DNA of 64,000 nucleotides from Trema orientale (GCA_002914845.1 JXTC01000045.1:813485-877484), one strand, 5' to 3'. Counted from the first letter of the stretch, positions 47,901 through 60,410 are shown. The notes: generated from the letters alone by a model not told the origin. A program made the numbers and translations.

Positions 47901-50900
47901 ACAGGGATCTGAAAATCACCTATTCTAAAACCATGTTAGATTAGTAATTTCCTTGAAACTTAAGCCTCTAGGGTGGAGAAGTGTTGGCTCGTATATTCTA
48001 AACACCAGTTTTTGTAATGTAAGAACAATAGTAGATTGGGAAAGCCCCTTCTCAAAGAATAGCTGAAGATCCAGACTAAGGGTGTGGAATACAATGCATT
48101 TTGGCCCATATTGCCTAGTTACCCCCATAAGCTGGTGTCTCTAAGGCTCAATGCTCTTCGAAAAGTGGATATATGCATATATACCTGAGGTATGTCAATC
48201 ACGCCCCACGAAAAAACCCACCCCGTTTAATTAACAGGGCAGGGCGTTTAAAAAAAAATCACTTTTTTTTCCTACAGAAATTATTTAGATATTGATTTTT
48301 TTTCCTCCTTTTTTTCAGAGGATATTTTATTTCTCTTATCTGCACATATAAATAAGGATATTTGGAATAAGATGTCAGCAATTTCTGGCTACTTACTATT
48401 ATTACTATCTTTTGTTGAAAAAAACAAAAACTTTTATTGAAACAAAAGGTAAGCACGAAACACAACAAACTGGCAGGCCATTAATTCCTCCGAGACTACA
48501 ACACAAGATTAGAAAACACAAGAGCAAAGCACACCAAAGTAAGTAGAGAAAGTAAACCTAGAAACTACAAATACCTAGCTAGGAAGGGAGACTATAGGAA
48601 TGATAATCCAAACTTGTCAATTACGGAGAGCCTAGTTGGCCATTGCTCATAAGTCATATAATGCCTTGGCCTGTATATTAAGCTCGTGATTGTGCTCAAG
48701 GTTGACTGCAGAAATCACCCCTTGTCTATTATCTGTGACTTTAACTCTGATTAAAGTTTTGCAATTTGTTCTTTTACTTCTTTCTCAAACTTTTTATATA
48801 GTTTAATGTTCTTCAGAACTTCCCTTGAACAAAGAAAAATATGAACGAGTCAAATCTTTCTTTCTTCGAGAGAAGGTCTGAAGAGCATTAAAGCAGATAG
48901 GAAGTTTGAAAAAGAAGTAAAAAGAACAACTTGCAACACTTCAATCAAAGATAAAGTCACATATAATGGACAATGGCGATCTCTGCAGTCAAGGCACAAG
49001 CATGTTATATGACTATGAGCATGGCCAAATAGTTTTTTCGTATTTGGCATTCCTATAGTCTCCCTTCCTAGCTAGGTCTTTCCAATTGCTTAGTTTCCAG
49101 GTTTGCATCCTATATATGCTATGTTGTGCTTTGCTTTTGTTTTGTATTTTCCTTTTCTTTTACTAATCTTGTGTAGTCTCAGGGAATTAGTTGCGCCAAT
49201 ATGTTGTATTTCTGTGTTTCCCTCGTTTAAATGAAATTTGCTTTTTAGAAAAAGATAGTAATAATAATAATAAGTAGCCAGATATCTTATTCCAAATAAA
49301 ATTCCTTAGTTATATGTGTAGATAAGACAGAAATAAAATATCCTCTAAAAAAAAAAGAGAAATAAATTTTTTTAAAAAAAATCAATATCTAAATAAATAA
49401 CTTTGTTGTAGAAATTTAAAATTAATTTTGATTTCTTTTGTTTCTAAAAAACAGGTTTTATTTAAAAAAATAATAAATAAATAAATAAATAAAATAAAAT
49501 AAAAAAGCTAAACCAGGCAACTGGGCAGGGCAGTTTACCTGTCGACCCGTCGGTAATGCCCCGCCCTGTTTATTAAACGAGGCAGTTTTTTTGCAGGTGA
49601 CTAAGTGGGCATATGAATGTTGTGAATAATAAAAGGCAAAAAATAAAAAAGAAAAAGAAGCATTCATAAAAAATATGTATGATAGTAAAAAGGAAAGAAA
49701 CAACAAAAGAATTGTCAAGCATGAGGTTGAGTCTGCAAAAAGCAAAGGTGAGTAGTTCAAATCCATCAAATAACTTTATAATAGACAAGCATGATATTAA
49801 CGTCAGGTTGGAGATATTAAGTTACCTCTCCATTCATCTCATAAGCAAGTAAAACATCTGCTTCAGGGTTTGTAGCCTGAATTAGTGGAATAGATGCCTT
49901 ATAAGGGCCTCCATTTTCCTCCTATATTTGTTGACAAATATGGAAAACTTCGTAAGACAGAAATTCTATTCGTAAAAAATTAAGGGCAACAGCAGAAAAA
50001 GAATCAGACTAATTCTTAGGAGGCCGAGTTTGTACCTTACACCTATCAACACTAACAAATTCAACGTGTTTGCCTCCTGATTTACTAGAACTTGACAACT
50101 TAGGTATTCCAACAAGTTCCAGAATGTCAGCCAATTTGGCACCACCCCACACAGCTGACAAGAGATTAAAGAATGATAAATATTATAAGCTAAAAGATCA
50201 TTTGCTCTAGCTATTTTCAATTCAAGATGATTTTGAACTCTTCTAGCAAGAGAGAGATGACTAAAACTCTTCAGAGAAATGTTATAAAAGTAACGTTCTA
50301 CTATAGAAAGGTTTAAGATTATACACTATAAAGACTAGCAGGCACAAACACAAAAAGAGTTACATCTCGTCTTTGAGAAAGTTATAAACTTAAGGAGTTG
50401 CATCTCATATTTGATAAAGTCATAAACTATGAAATCATGTCTATTCACTTTTAGGGCACATTAACTAATATATAATGAAAAGAATCATAAAGGGAAAGAG
50501 TTAGGAAAGCAATGGGAAGCATTCAAAAATTGTCATCCCTTCTCAATTTCACTAATTGTGTAAGAGGATCTCAAATTATGTGTCCCAAATGTGTAAGTAG
50601 ACACATGAATGGAAGGTAAAGGAAGTTATGGTCCATTACGGATTAGTGAACATAGCCTTAATGTATTGGCATTTCCAAAATCAGAATCAATTTTTGATAC
50701 GAATCTCCACATTTTGACAAGATTTACATATCATGGCACAAGAGGTTTCTTTAGGAGAAGAAAGTGAAACACATAGCGGTTTGAAGACGTAGGCAGTTAC
50801 ATTTCCGCAGATCAGAGATGTATCAATAATCTAATATCACCCATTTTGAACCATTGCAAAGCCTTACACTTAGCTTTCCTTCACATCATAATCATTGAAA

Positions 50901-51786
50901 ATAGCACATAATACAAAATTAATGATGCATTCATAATTGAACAACAAACCGTTCCCTATAGCAGAGACATCCCAGCCAACTCCCTTCACAGTTCTGGTTT
51001 TGCTCATAGCCGTTCTTCTATTGCCCGCACACTGTATAATCCCAAAAACCCAATTCAATGATTCCATAAAAAAATAATCAGAAACAGAATTAACGGTCTA
51101 AACTGCAGCTTGAGGAAAGAGATAAAACAAGGGTAACTGGCAAAAACAACATACAAACCTGCAATGTGGCAGTGACATCATACTTGGGAAGCATCCTGAT
51201 ACAAGATAAAAGTGTCAAAAGTATTTATTCCTGCTTGCACCAACTGAGTAATAATAACAAGAGACTTATATCAACTCCAACCTGATATCTTTCATAGACA
51301 GCTCTTTGGGATTTTCAACCAAACCGGATACCGAAACAGAGTATCTGCTCCTCCAAAACAAGATTCAAAAGAATCAGGTACAATAGATTGGCATCAAACA
51401 ATTTGGAAAAAGAATGGTGTGAAAAGGGAAAACCTTTCAATGTCATCAACAACAGGAATTGGGCCATGATTTCTCTTGTAGAACAAATCAACAGGGGTGA
51501 CATAAGAGCGAAACAAAGCCGAACGAGGCGGCTCTGCATTGAAAGGTTCCTGTACCCAACCAAAAAAAAAAAAAGAAAACTTCTTATTCATTTCCCGTAT
51601 CAAAAAAAAAAAAAAAGTCTCTTTATTTCTTTCAATTGTTCCAATTCACAGACCAGTAGTATCAGAGCCATTGAATTCGCTATAAATATAAAGAAGAACA
51701 GAAAAGCTCACCTTGGCATTGATTTGAAGACATGGATGTCGAGGTGGTTCTTTCGAGTAATCGGAGGGACCTCTCAGGCCCGGCAT
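44949..51786 (-). CDS. SOX: Sulfite oxidase, molybdenum cofactor enzyme
   Basis: A 393-aa peroxisomal molybdoenzyme that oxidises sulfite to sulfate and yields H2O2; plant forms lack the heme domain. Twelve exons (minus): 51,786-51,712; 51,549-51,434; 51,344-51,282; 51,195-51,159; 51,031-50,950; 50,154-50,036; 49,921-49,826; 47,714-47,604; 47,518-47,417; 47,053-47,006; 46,629-46,414; 45,065-44,949. Summed length equals that of Arabidopsis SOX (At3g01910). It starts [18 protein letters not shown]. The cofactor-ligating Cys98 is in [13 protein letters not shown], and the dimerisation domain has [18 protein letters not shown]. The C-terminus is SAM, where Arabidopsis has the peroxisomal signal SNL. 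Intron 7 contains a 1.4-kb foldback element and intron 11 a small MITE. All junctions are GT-AG. Confidence 0.96.
46211..46378. mobile_element. Small MITE in sulfite oxidase intron 11
   Basis: 168 bp with ~25-bp imperfect inverted ends: agtgtttcgggcttgaacga at left pairs with the complement of tcattcaaacccaaaacact at right. It ends about 35 bp from the exon 11 donor. No clear target duplication. Confidence 0.5.
48195..49605. mobile_element. Foldback element, ~1.4 kb, in sulfite oxidase intron 7
   Basis: A nearly continuous inverted repeat. Outer arms (cccgtttaattaacagggcagggcg-type at 48,220; gccccgccctgtttattaaacg-type at 49,560) and inner arms (gggagactataggaat at 48,588 with attcctatagtctccc at 49,050; agaaaagatagtaataat/attattactatct near 49,250 and 48,400) pair around a centre near 48,845. 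Exact termini and target duplication are unclear. It accounts for most of the 2.1-kb intron and could form a long hairpin in the pre-mRNA. Confidence 0.78.
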
Positions 51787-51799
51787 TTCTCGATCGCCC

Positions 51800-51834
51800 A
51801 GAGAGAGAGAGAGAGAGAGAGTGTGTGTGTGTGT
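51800..51834 (-). repeat. GA/GT compound microsatellite in sulfite oxidase leader
   Basis: About 10 GA units followed by 7 GT units lie 14 bp upstream of the sulfite oxidase start codon (minus strand), thus in the 5' UTR. Confidence 0.85.
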
Positions 51835-51899
51835 TTTGATGTTTTATCAATGGGAGCTGACGAGGAGAAATAAAATGAAGCGAATAAGGAGTTAATAAA

Positions 51900-53008
51900 G
51901 CCAAACCCAAATACCAATATCAATATCAAAATCAAAATCATGGGTTATTACGACCAATCAATGGAAGTTATAGTGAAACACTAGTAGTGGTTTTTAGTGG
52001 TGAGTCTCAACTCTCAACTTCAGGTCCAGAATCGGTCTAGACACTTACACTGCTATGCAAACCATGGGCTGGCCGGCTGGGGCACCTTCCCCTTTTTTTC
52101 TCTCTCTTTTTTTTTTTTCTCTTTTTTTAATATGGTGCACAAAAATGACAAAACCTTTTCTTTTTTTTTTTTTTCCTCTCTCTTTTTGCTCGGAAAAGAA
52201 AAGAACTTTTATGCTAAGAGTATTATTGTCATAAAAGGATACAACTTTGGAACATAGACAGGGATTATGTATGAGAGTGAGCTTTTTTTATTGTCCTAAA
52301 TTTAGTTTTTGAAATTTTTTTTTGGGTCTAAAATCAAAAAATTTCACGTTTATGAAAAAACTCATTTTTTTTTTAAAAAAAAGAAAGAAAAAAGTTGCTC
52401 TTTTTCTTGTTTTGTTGGGCATAGCGGAAGTAAAGAAAGAAAGGACGTAGAGAAGAGACAAAAGTGACGGCTTGTTTTCATGGCTTTTAACAAAACCAAA
52501 CTGACATACCAATGCTGGCGCCAAAAAGCACCCCTCTCATGTAAATAGTCAATAAAAATAACCCACCATATCTCAATCGGTTAAATTATGAAATCAAGTG
52601 CATAATTTATGATATGAAAGAGAACTACTGGAACCTGGTTTGAGTTTTTCTTCTAAATTCTTAAATTTCTTAATAAAGAGAATACTATACGTGGTATGGT
52701 ATCTTCTCTGGGATAATAATCGATCAGTATTGTGTTTTGGCATTGAATTGCAATTAAAGTGTTATTGGGTACTGATATCAATTTTTTTTTTTCAAAAAAA
52801 AAAAAAAATGGGAAAACGTTGGTGGGTGGTGAAAGAGCCGTATTGTGGACTTATGGGCTTATCCACCCCATTTATGGACTTAGGTGCCCTTGTATGTATA
52901 GAAGGGCCATGACCAGAGAGAAGTCAAAACTCAAACAAATTTACTTAAAAACTCATGTAGACCTCTTCCTATGGTGGTTTTCTTCCTTCTCTAATCTCTA
53001 GCAGGAAA
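51900..53008. other. Divergent spacer between SOX and DUF642 gene
   Basis: Many T and A homopolymers (52,110-52,180; 52,350-52,400; 52,780-52,810). Two promoters must lie here, but no clear TATA box was fixed. Confidence 0.5.
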
Positions 53009-54568
53009 ATGCTACACCAAGTCCTGGTTCTTCTCCCTCTTCTCGTATTGGCATTAGCATCTGCAGGTAAACTCCTCACTATTCCATTTCACTCCCAAAC
53101 AAGAACCAGACTAGACCAATTTAACAGACCATGACCATGCTTTAAGTTTCTGTAACCAATATATTCTGTCTTCATTTCTAGATCTTCTGCAGAATCCGGA
53201 CTTCGAATCTCCACCATCAAATCTGCCAAAAGATTCAAAGTCCCCGTTTGTTCTACTCGACCAGAACAACACGATTCCGGGATGGACATTTGAAGGCGCG
53301 GTCCTGTATGTCACGGCGGGTGAAACCATTTCACTGCCGAGTAATGGACACGCTGTGCTGTTGGGTGAAGATGGGAGAATCAACCAGACATTCGTTGCCA
53401 ATGCTGAATACCTGCCGTATGTGCTTACCTTCACGATTTCGCCGGGTCAAAATCACGATTGTTTGGCTAATGCTGATATAGTAGTCTCAGCACCAGATAG
53501 TAAAGGGGTCTTTTCTTTGAAGCAGCATTATGGGAAGGAGGCTTGGGAGAGCTATGGTCATTACTTGGGAAGCTGGGGTGACGGAGAGCCCGTTAACCTT
53601 GTGACTCAGAGCCAAACGGCAGAGTCCAATTCGAGCTCCATCTGCTGGCCAGTGCTTGACAAGCTTCTTGTGAAGAGCATGCCAAAACTTGTTCCAGAAA
53701 ATCGTATGTTAATCTCTTGGTTTGGTCCATCTATAATTTCATTTAGATAGCGTTTTCTTGTGTGGTTCAGATTTTTGGGATAGAATGGCTGAAATTTTAA
53801 GAGCTTGCCAATGAGGGTAGACTTTTTTTCAGCTGCAATTTTTTTTATTTTAGTTTATTGGCTCTACCTCTCAACTTGCAACCTAGGATTTTTACTTTTG
53901 ACATTCATGGTAGCTATTGAAGAATTGAACTTGACATCACACAAATGTTATAGTAACTTCTAGTTCATCGAAGTTCATTTCAAATCTTGGCTTGGACCCG
54001 CAGAAAATTTACTGCTGAATGGAGGATTCGAATATGGTCCAGAATTTCTTAACAACTCTACTGAGGGAATTTTGCTCGATCCAGCACCAAGTCCCGTTCA
54101 ATCCTCATTGCAAGAATGATCTGTTTTAGTAACTGTGAAGTATATAAGACTCCAAGCACTTCTTTGTCCCGCAAGGCAATGCTGCAATCGAGCTTGTGTC
54201 TACTGGCATACAAACTGCAGCAAGTCTCACAGAGGGATCAACGTATAGCTTTGGAATTCAAACTGGGAGATGCTAACAACTCGTGTGTGAAATATTTCCT
54301 AGTGGCTGCCCAAGCAGGATCAACAGCTCAAAATTTTACTCTTCTCAGCAATGGCACAGGCTCAGCCAAGAATTTCTCTTTGAAGTTCAAGGCAGACTCA
54401 AGCGTGACGCCAATCAGTTTTACGAGCTACACCACAAGTCTAACTAAAGATGGTGTTTCCTGTGGTCCTGTTGTTGATGATGTACTTTTGCGTGTCTCTC
54501 GTGGGATGAAACCAGATATGCAATGGATTTTTCTGGTTTTTCTGTATTTGGCAGCCATTCCATGGTAG
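53009..54568 (+). pseudogene. DUF642 cell-wall protein gene, broken
   Basis: DUF642 proteins are secreted, bind cell-wall polysaccharide and may regulate pectin methylesterase. Exons: 53,009-53,066 (signal peptide MLHQVLVLLPLLVLALASA), 53,182-53,703 and from 54,004. The first galactose-binding-like domain is intact (LLQNPDFESPPSNLP, IPGWTFEGAVLYV, GHAVLLGEDGRINQTF). In the third exon an expected Trp codon is TGA (54,116-54,118 region), followed by an extra A in tatataagactcc (about 54,142-54,146) and an extra T in agctttggaa (about 54,247-54,252). After these two shifts the family pattern resumes (FKLGDANNSC, NFSLKFKADSSVTPISF, DGVSCGPVVDDVLLRVS) to a hydrophobic tail. Three lesions suggest a pseudogene, unless the two indels are sequencing errors. 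Confidence 0.88.
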
Positions 54569-54959
54569 CCATTCTACTCTTTCAATAGAGTTTGGTACCG
54601 TGAAATTTTCTAGCTAATTAATTCAGTAGCCATATATTGGCACAAGATTATGATCCTTTGAGGAGTTCAATTTGCGTGGTTGGGATAATATTTCATCCAC
54701 GAGTTCAGATTCAGCCTTGTCATTCTTGAAGATTGTTTATTTTATCCTTGATCTTAGACTATTCATGAAGAATTTTCCTGTAAAACAAGAGAAATTTGAT
54801 TAATACAAATCAGGGCTGACATAATTATAAAGATAAGTAGCACGGATTACATCACAAGTCCCATGCTTGTTTGGTCACAGATTCAACACAAGCGAACATA
54901 ATATTCATCATATTTTCTTATTTTCTAAACCTTTAGCTTCCTAGAAACGGAGGATAGTT

Positions 54960-55640
54960 TGCCATCACGCAGACGAGGCATTGGCATTGGAGTGACCTCA
55001 ACATTTCGGCCTGTACTGGAAGTCCCTGCTTCCCGTGCCAAAGAATCCGTAGGATCCTTGTGCAGAGCTGAGGGGTTTGCCTCTGACTGAATGTGAAATT
55101 GGCAGCATATCGGATTGTCGCGCGTTAACAGGGCTACTGGACCCCGTCATTGGAGTCAACACAACATTTCGGCCTGCACTAGAAGTCCCAGCTTCATGTC
55201 CCAAAGAATCCATATGATCCTTGTCTAGCTCTGCAGGTTTTAGCTCTGAAAGTGAAGCTGGCAGCACATCTGATTGTGGTGTTAACAGGGCTACTGGCGT
55301 TGACATTAGATTCATCTCAACGTTTCGGCATTTACTAGAAGGCTCTGCTTCCGGTCCCAAAGACTCCATAGGATCTTTCTCTGTATCTGCCGGTGTTGCT
55401 CTGTAAGTTGAACTGTTAGTAAATCAGACTTTGACGTTAACAGGACTCCTGACATTGGTGTTGGAGTCATCTCAACATTTAGGCCTGTACTAGACTCCCC
55501 TGCTGCTTGTTTCAAAAGAACCCATTGTTTCCTCGTCTTAATTTGTGGCCTTTGGATTTGGGAGTGATACTGGCAGAGATTTTCCTGGAGTTGGAAGCTG
55601 CGGAGGAGGCCAGCGTTGCACCACTGAAGTATAGTTAAGA
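54960..55640 (-). pseudogene. Remnant of a gene with ~53-residue tandem repeats
   Basis: Not recognised. On the minus strand, after an acceptor-like cag near 55,625, an open stretch (WCNAGLLRSFQLQENLCQYH) leads into about four repeats of a ~53-residue unit. The consensus is GRNVEMTPMxGVLL, SDMLPxSLSE, then DKDPMDSLGxEAGTSS. The last partial unit ends PRLRDGKLSSVSRKLKV and stops near 54,930. Single-base shifts break the frame in the first unit (about 55,395) and the third (about 55,090). DNA identity between units is high, so the expansion is recent or homogenised. It may be an exon of a larger gene whose rest is lost. Confidence 0.5.
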
Positions 55641-55784
55641 CAAATGAAAACAGAGAAAGAAAAGGAGGAAAAACAAAGGCAAAGAGGATAATGGGAATAC
55701 TGAAATGGAAACCATATTTGCTTTAGGTAATTGTTACAAGATTGATCGACCGGGTTGGTTAGTACTTATATAAGAGGATCCAAC

Positions 55785-56385
55785 TGTTATGCGATCTTAA
55801 ATCCATAATTGGTCAACACTGAAAAAGTCAACAGTCAAGCATGACAGGTCGCATAAGTGTTCTCTTAATTAAAATGCGACCTCATCCGAATATAACAGGT
55901 GCGACCAGTATAAAAAAGAAACTAGTTCAGGCTTCATCTGAAGGGTAATTAGCATAGAAAAAGAAACAAGCTTTAGAATGGAGATTGAGTAATCCCCGTA
56001 TTTAATTGAGGATGTTACCTGATTCTATATATACCCAAAATTGTATTTGTGATTGGACACTCACTCGTTTATCTAATTAGGAAATTATAAGCCATCCTCA
56101 TCTATATAAAGGTGGCTTAGTCTCATTGTATAGGAGAGACACATTCTTCAAAAAACACTTCATTACATTCTATAATTCTCTCTTTGCTCTCACTTTGAGG
56201 CTTAGAGAAACTCTTGTAATTCTCCAGAAAATAGTGAAGAACAGTGGACGTAGGCTCATCTTTTTTGGAGCTGCACCACTATAAAATTCTTGTCTCCTTA
56301 TTTACATTGCTTTATCAATCCTCTTCACACACAAGCCACATCTCATAATTTCCTATATTCATTATTGACAAAACCTCCGTCAACA
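55785..56385 (+). mobile_element. Solo LTR, Copia-like, 601 bp
   Basis: Starts TGTTATGCG and ends CCGTCAACA (TGTT...AACA), flanked by a perfect 5-bp duplication ccaac at 55,780-55,784 and 56,386-56,390. Inside are a TATA box (tctatataaagg at 56,101) and, further on, acagtggacgtaggctcatc and ataaaattcttgt, phrases typical of the R region of plant Copia LTRs; this sets the plus orientation. No internal domain is adjacent, so it is a solo LTR left by recombination. It also has three gcgacc/gtcgca motifs. Confidence 0.88.
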
Positions 56386-56390
56386 CCAAC

Positions 56391-57650
56391 TGATACCTAT
56401 GAAAACATGGGACTCCACACTCGGCTAAGAGATATGCAAAATGTTAAATTTTGTTTGTGAAAAATAATTCAACTGTTTGCTAACAAAAAGAGTGTTTAAT
56501 CAAAGCCCAAAAGGTTGCTGGTAGAGAAGATCGGACAGGAGTTGAGGAACACAAAAGATATGTTGTAATTCTGAGTTTAATGCTTGCTGTTCTTAGGCAA
56601 GTTCAAATTGTGTGTCCCAGATATGGATTTAAATATATTTTACTAGTTGAGTGACCAAAAATCTGGTTAAGGTTGGTGATCTCTATTCGCATTTATTTCC
56701 TATCACTGCCTCTACCTTGCTCGCACTTTGAGGGAGGGTTGCAACACACAATTCAGTGACAAATTGTATATTATAGTGTCATTGTTCCTTATGGTTTCAA
56801 ATGTTGTGTGTTTATTTATTTTGTCATGATTGTGTAAAGGCTCCAGTCACATAGATAATAATCAAAACAGAACAATTAGATTTGACTCCGTATAAAATAC
56901 AAAGTAAAGATCTCACATATTCGAATGTGTGTCAACTAAGACTTAACCAACAGTCTAATTCTATGAGAACCGTATACATCATACTAGTATGAGATGTTTT
57001 ATTTTAGTGAAGGTATGTATAAGATGATTAAATTCTTAAAAGAATATACTACAAACATGTCTCCAAAAAACTATATTTGCACAAGACTGACATGATATGA
57101 TATGAACATGTTCTGGTTATAGAATCTGGTGCCTGTAAAGGTCTTAACAGCAGCTATAAATTTTGAGCAAATCTTCTATTTATATCTGGTGCTCGCTGTG
57201 ATTGGAATTGTTTGGACACTGAAACAGAAAAGGAGCAAATTATTCAAATCATAAAGAAAATATAACTAAAGCCATAAAAAAAATTAACAAGAGCTGACAC
57301 AATAGTGCATAATGTGCAAGTGTAACAACCCATCTTCGGAATTATGAGCTAAGCAACCTTTCTTTTTTTCTTTTTTTCTGGGTTAAGCAAGCAACGAATC
57401 TAGCCAATCCATCTAAAATAAGGACGAAATCAGTAATCATATACTGCAGTACCGTCTGTTACGACAATATTGGCATAGGTGATAGCTGTGCAATGCATAA
57501 GCCACCGATAAAAGTTGACCCAAATAGAAGTGGCACATAATTGTCAATAAAAATGAAGCAACAATAAGATGTTTCCACTTTAAGGGAGAGGAAATACTTT
57601 TAATAAGAAGCTTGGCATTTTCACTTAATCTCCAGTCTCCAGAGAACTGT
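56391..57650. other. Spacer downstream of PGM48, no gene seen
   Basis: Contains the 3' flank of PGM48 at its right end; no supported frame or repeat. Confidence 0.6.
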
Positions 57651-59775
57651 CTATACAACACGAGTCTGTATTGCACGTCTTAGAAGAAATCTATAGTCTT
57701 GACTCCTGGACCATTCATCAATCTCACGAGCACGTAGAACAGGCAGTGGATGGGAAAGCTGCCTCGTTTGAGCATTCCTGAACAGCATGGATTAATTAAA
57801 GCAAGAATATAAGGATGTTAAATGACCAAAAAGCCTTTGCTGTGCGTATGATAATTACCTTATATACCAACCAACCGGGCTTGATGAAGCTCTGTCATAA
57901 GACCGAGCTTGCTCCAGAAACGCATCTACATTTAATTGATCGGCCATAGATGGACAGCCCCCAGCTAATTTCATCAGCACAGAAATGACCACCTCTTGTA
58001 GGAGAAGTATAACAGATAATCAGATAAACTAAAAATAAAAATAAAAATAAATTATAAATTATATAGTACAACACGCACTTCACAGAAATCATATACCTTA
58101 GAATCTTGGGCAACAAGAAGAGCTGCACGATCACAAGTTAACTCTGCTGCTCTTAGCCAACGAAACAACTGTTCTTCTAAACTCTGAGCTATCAACCCAC
58201 CGAGCCCTGTGAACAAAATATCTTAGTTACGATGACTTCTTGTACATTAGTAAAGTAACACTGCACCACGAATGTTCTTAAAACAAAACACGCATGCAAA
58301 AACTATTACAAAGAAGATAGAGTATTTAAACCAATATCAGAGAACTAATGAGACTAGAACTATGACCATCTTAAAATTAATACCCCAAAAAACTCATACA
58401 ACTGCAGGCCATTCATATAATTGAAAATGAATGGAAGCAAGTGATGTCCACAAATCTCTCAAAGATATAATCAGCTCATTTAGTCCAACCTAACAACCTA
58501 AAGATCTACTGGAAACTTACAAATGATGCTTCAGTTGAGGGTTTGAGGTCCTTTAAATTTTGGGTCAAATGGCAATAAACATAAGAAAACTAGTGAACCT
58601 AGAGAAGCACCCACCAGGTATGGTATAAGCTCCAAGGGTAAGAATATTTGCAACTGTAAGCCACACACCATGGTCACATTTCAGATGACCCAACTCATGA
58701 GCCAAAACAGCCTGTTTTAAAGATTGATCGCACGAAGTTAATAGCATGCACCATCCGAAATGAAGCAAGGCTATAAACAAATAAATAAAAGTAAGACACC
58801 TTCCTTGGCTTCTCTCAAACACTTAAACAAGGAACCTTGCCATAATAGTATCTCGAATAACAAACTGTAACTATATTAATAAAAAAAATAAACCAATGAC
58901 CTGCAACTCCTTTCGTGACAAAAGCTCCACAAGGCTAGTATGAACCACCACAAATGGCTTTTTACCGCTTATGGCTAAAGTATAGGCATTTGGCACAGGA
59001 CTTTGACGAACATACAGATCAGGCGCCTCGATATTCAATATCTCCGCGGCTTCAACCATTAACCGATGTAGTTCAGGTAGCTGACACACGAAAAAATGAT
59101 ACAAAACAAGAGCTTAAGCTAATAATGCTATTTAACAAGTAAGTACACAGACACACACACACACACCCCCAAATATAGCCTTGTTACAAAACAAAGAAGC
59201 CTATCTTCCTTACAATCAAATAACCTGATTCTCCGAAACAAGAACTGAAGTTCCAATATTCTCTAGAAGCATAACTTGTTCTGTAACAGACCCTGAAACG
59301 GATATTAATCTGTTAATACGGACATTTTCTCCAATTCAAAAAGCTCTAAAAACCCCCCCCCCCCAAATGTCCAAATACAATTGTAAAAATCAAGCTTAAG
59401 GGTTCACCTAGTAAAGCCTTTCCAAGTTCGTTTAAGCCCGGAATAGCCCTCAAAATCAGTGTGTTCTGCGTAAAAAAAAAGAGAAGAATACAGGTATGAC
59501 TATGAGGTAGAATCGCCATGGTTAGCCAAAAAAGAAAGCTTTTTGTACTTGATTACCTGTTTATCGAGAGGGTGGCGGAAATCGTCGGCGTCGAGATCGC
59601 GGAAGACGACGGAGGAAGAAGCTCTACAGACGAAACTCGCAGTTCTGAGATTCTTCTTCCGGATTGAGGAGGAAGAAGAAGAAGAAGAAGAAGAAGAACC
59701 GAGCCTCAATCTATCGGAAGTGGCGAAGCTATAGCTGAGAGTATTGGAATTCAAAGGGAGGGGTACGGACGCCAT
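57651..59775 (-). CDS. PGM48: Plastid M48 metallopeptidase (plastoglobule type)
   Basis: A 330-aa zinc metallopeptidase. Its Arabidopsis counterpart At3g27110 (PGM48) sits in plastoglobules and promotes leaf senescence. Eight exons (minus): 59,775-59,557; 59,465-59,408; 59,292-59,225; 59,080-58,901; 58,711-58,615; 58,206-58,097; 57,992-57,859; 57,777-57,651, all in frame. The N-terminus (about 50 aa, with a run of 12 Ser and no acidic residues) looks like a chloroplast transit peptide. Substrate-side motif SPVPNAYTLAISGKKPFVVV precedes the zinc site HELGH (residues 180-184); the third ligand is Glu229 in AELTCDRAALL. The C-terminal block WYIRNAQTRQLSHPLPVLRAREIDEWS matches the family. A run of 12 C lies in intron 2 (59,353-59,364). 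Confidence 0.95.
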
Positions 59776-60211
59776 GGAAGGAGGAGGAGGAGAAGAGAAG
59801 AGAAGAGAAGAGAAGAGAGGAAAGGAAGCAGAGAATCGAGAAAAGGAAAGGCGTATGTTAGCGTCGACAGAGCCTCAGACTCGATTGGGTGCGCAATGCG
59901 CATAGCATTTTGGGCGGAGGAGTGAGTGGTGATATTTCATTATTTTGTGATATTTGGTTTCGTGTATGTCGTATCGTTTTTTGTGTCCACAGCCGTACCT
60001 CTGGTGGCCGTTTAGCGCCATTTCGTTTTCCGTTGACTTTGCTGTGCGGGAGTGGAGAGAACAACTAATTAACCGAACAAGAGAACCACGTCATTCTATT
60101 TGTAGCATAAGTTGCATGTCGTATATTAATTAACGACATCTACAAACTTTTGTACAACAAAACCCGAAAAATAATAATAAAATAAGATAAATATAATCAA
60201 TGTCTATTCTT

Positions 60212-60410
60212 TCACGTGTCTATCAGAGCAGCTAAATCTGGACGAAGACCCATCAAGAATCTGCTTCGATATCTACCATGTCCAATGCATATCCCGACTT
60301 CCTCACATACTCCAACCAAGACCGTCATGTTTCTTTGTTTCAGTTTGGTAAACTCATTTATCTTATTGTCTACGTCTATTGCAGCCTTGTTATAAAAATA
60401 TTTGGCTTTA
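60212..60410 (-). pseudogene. Fragment of a retrotransposon gag gene
   Basis: An open minus-strand stretch reads NKINEFTKLKQRNMTVLVGV and later RYRSRFLMGLRPDL, the pattern of the Ty3/Gypsy gag domain (EFxxLKQGxMTVxEYxxxFxxL...FxxGLRPDI), with the middle degraded. No other retroelement part is near. Confidence 0.5.

Noticed and set aside
54116..54568. A separate 150-residue protein
   Set aside because: It is the shifted frame of the DUF642 third exon; the family pattern continues across the lesions.
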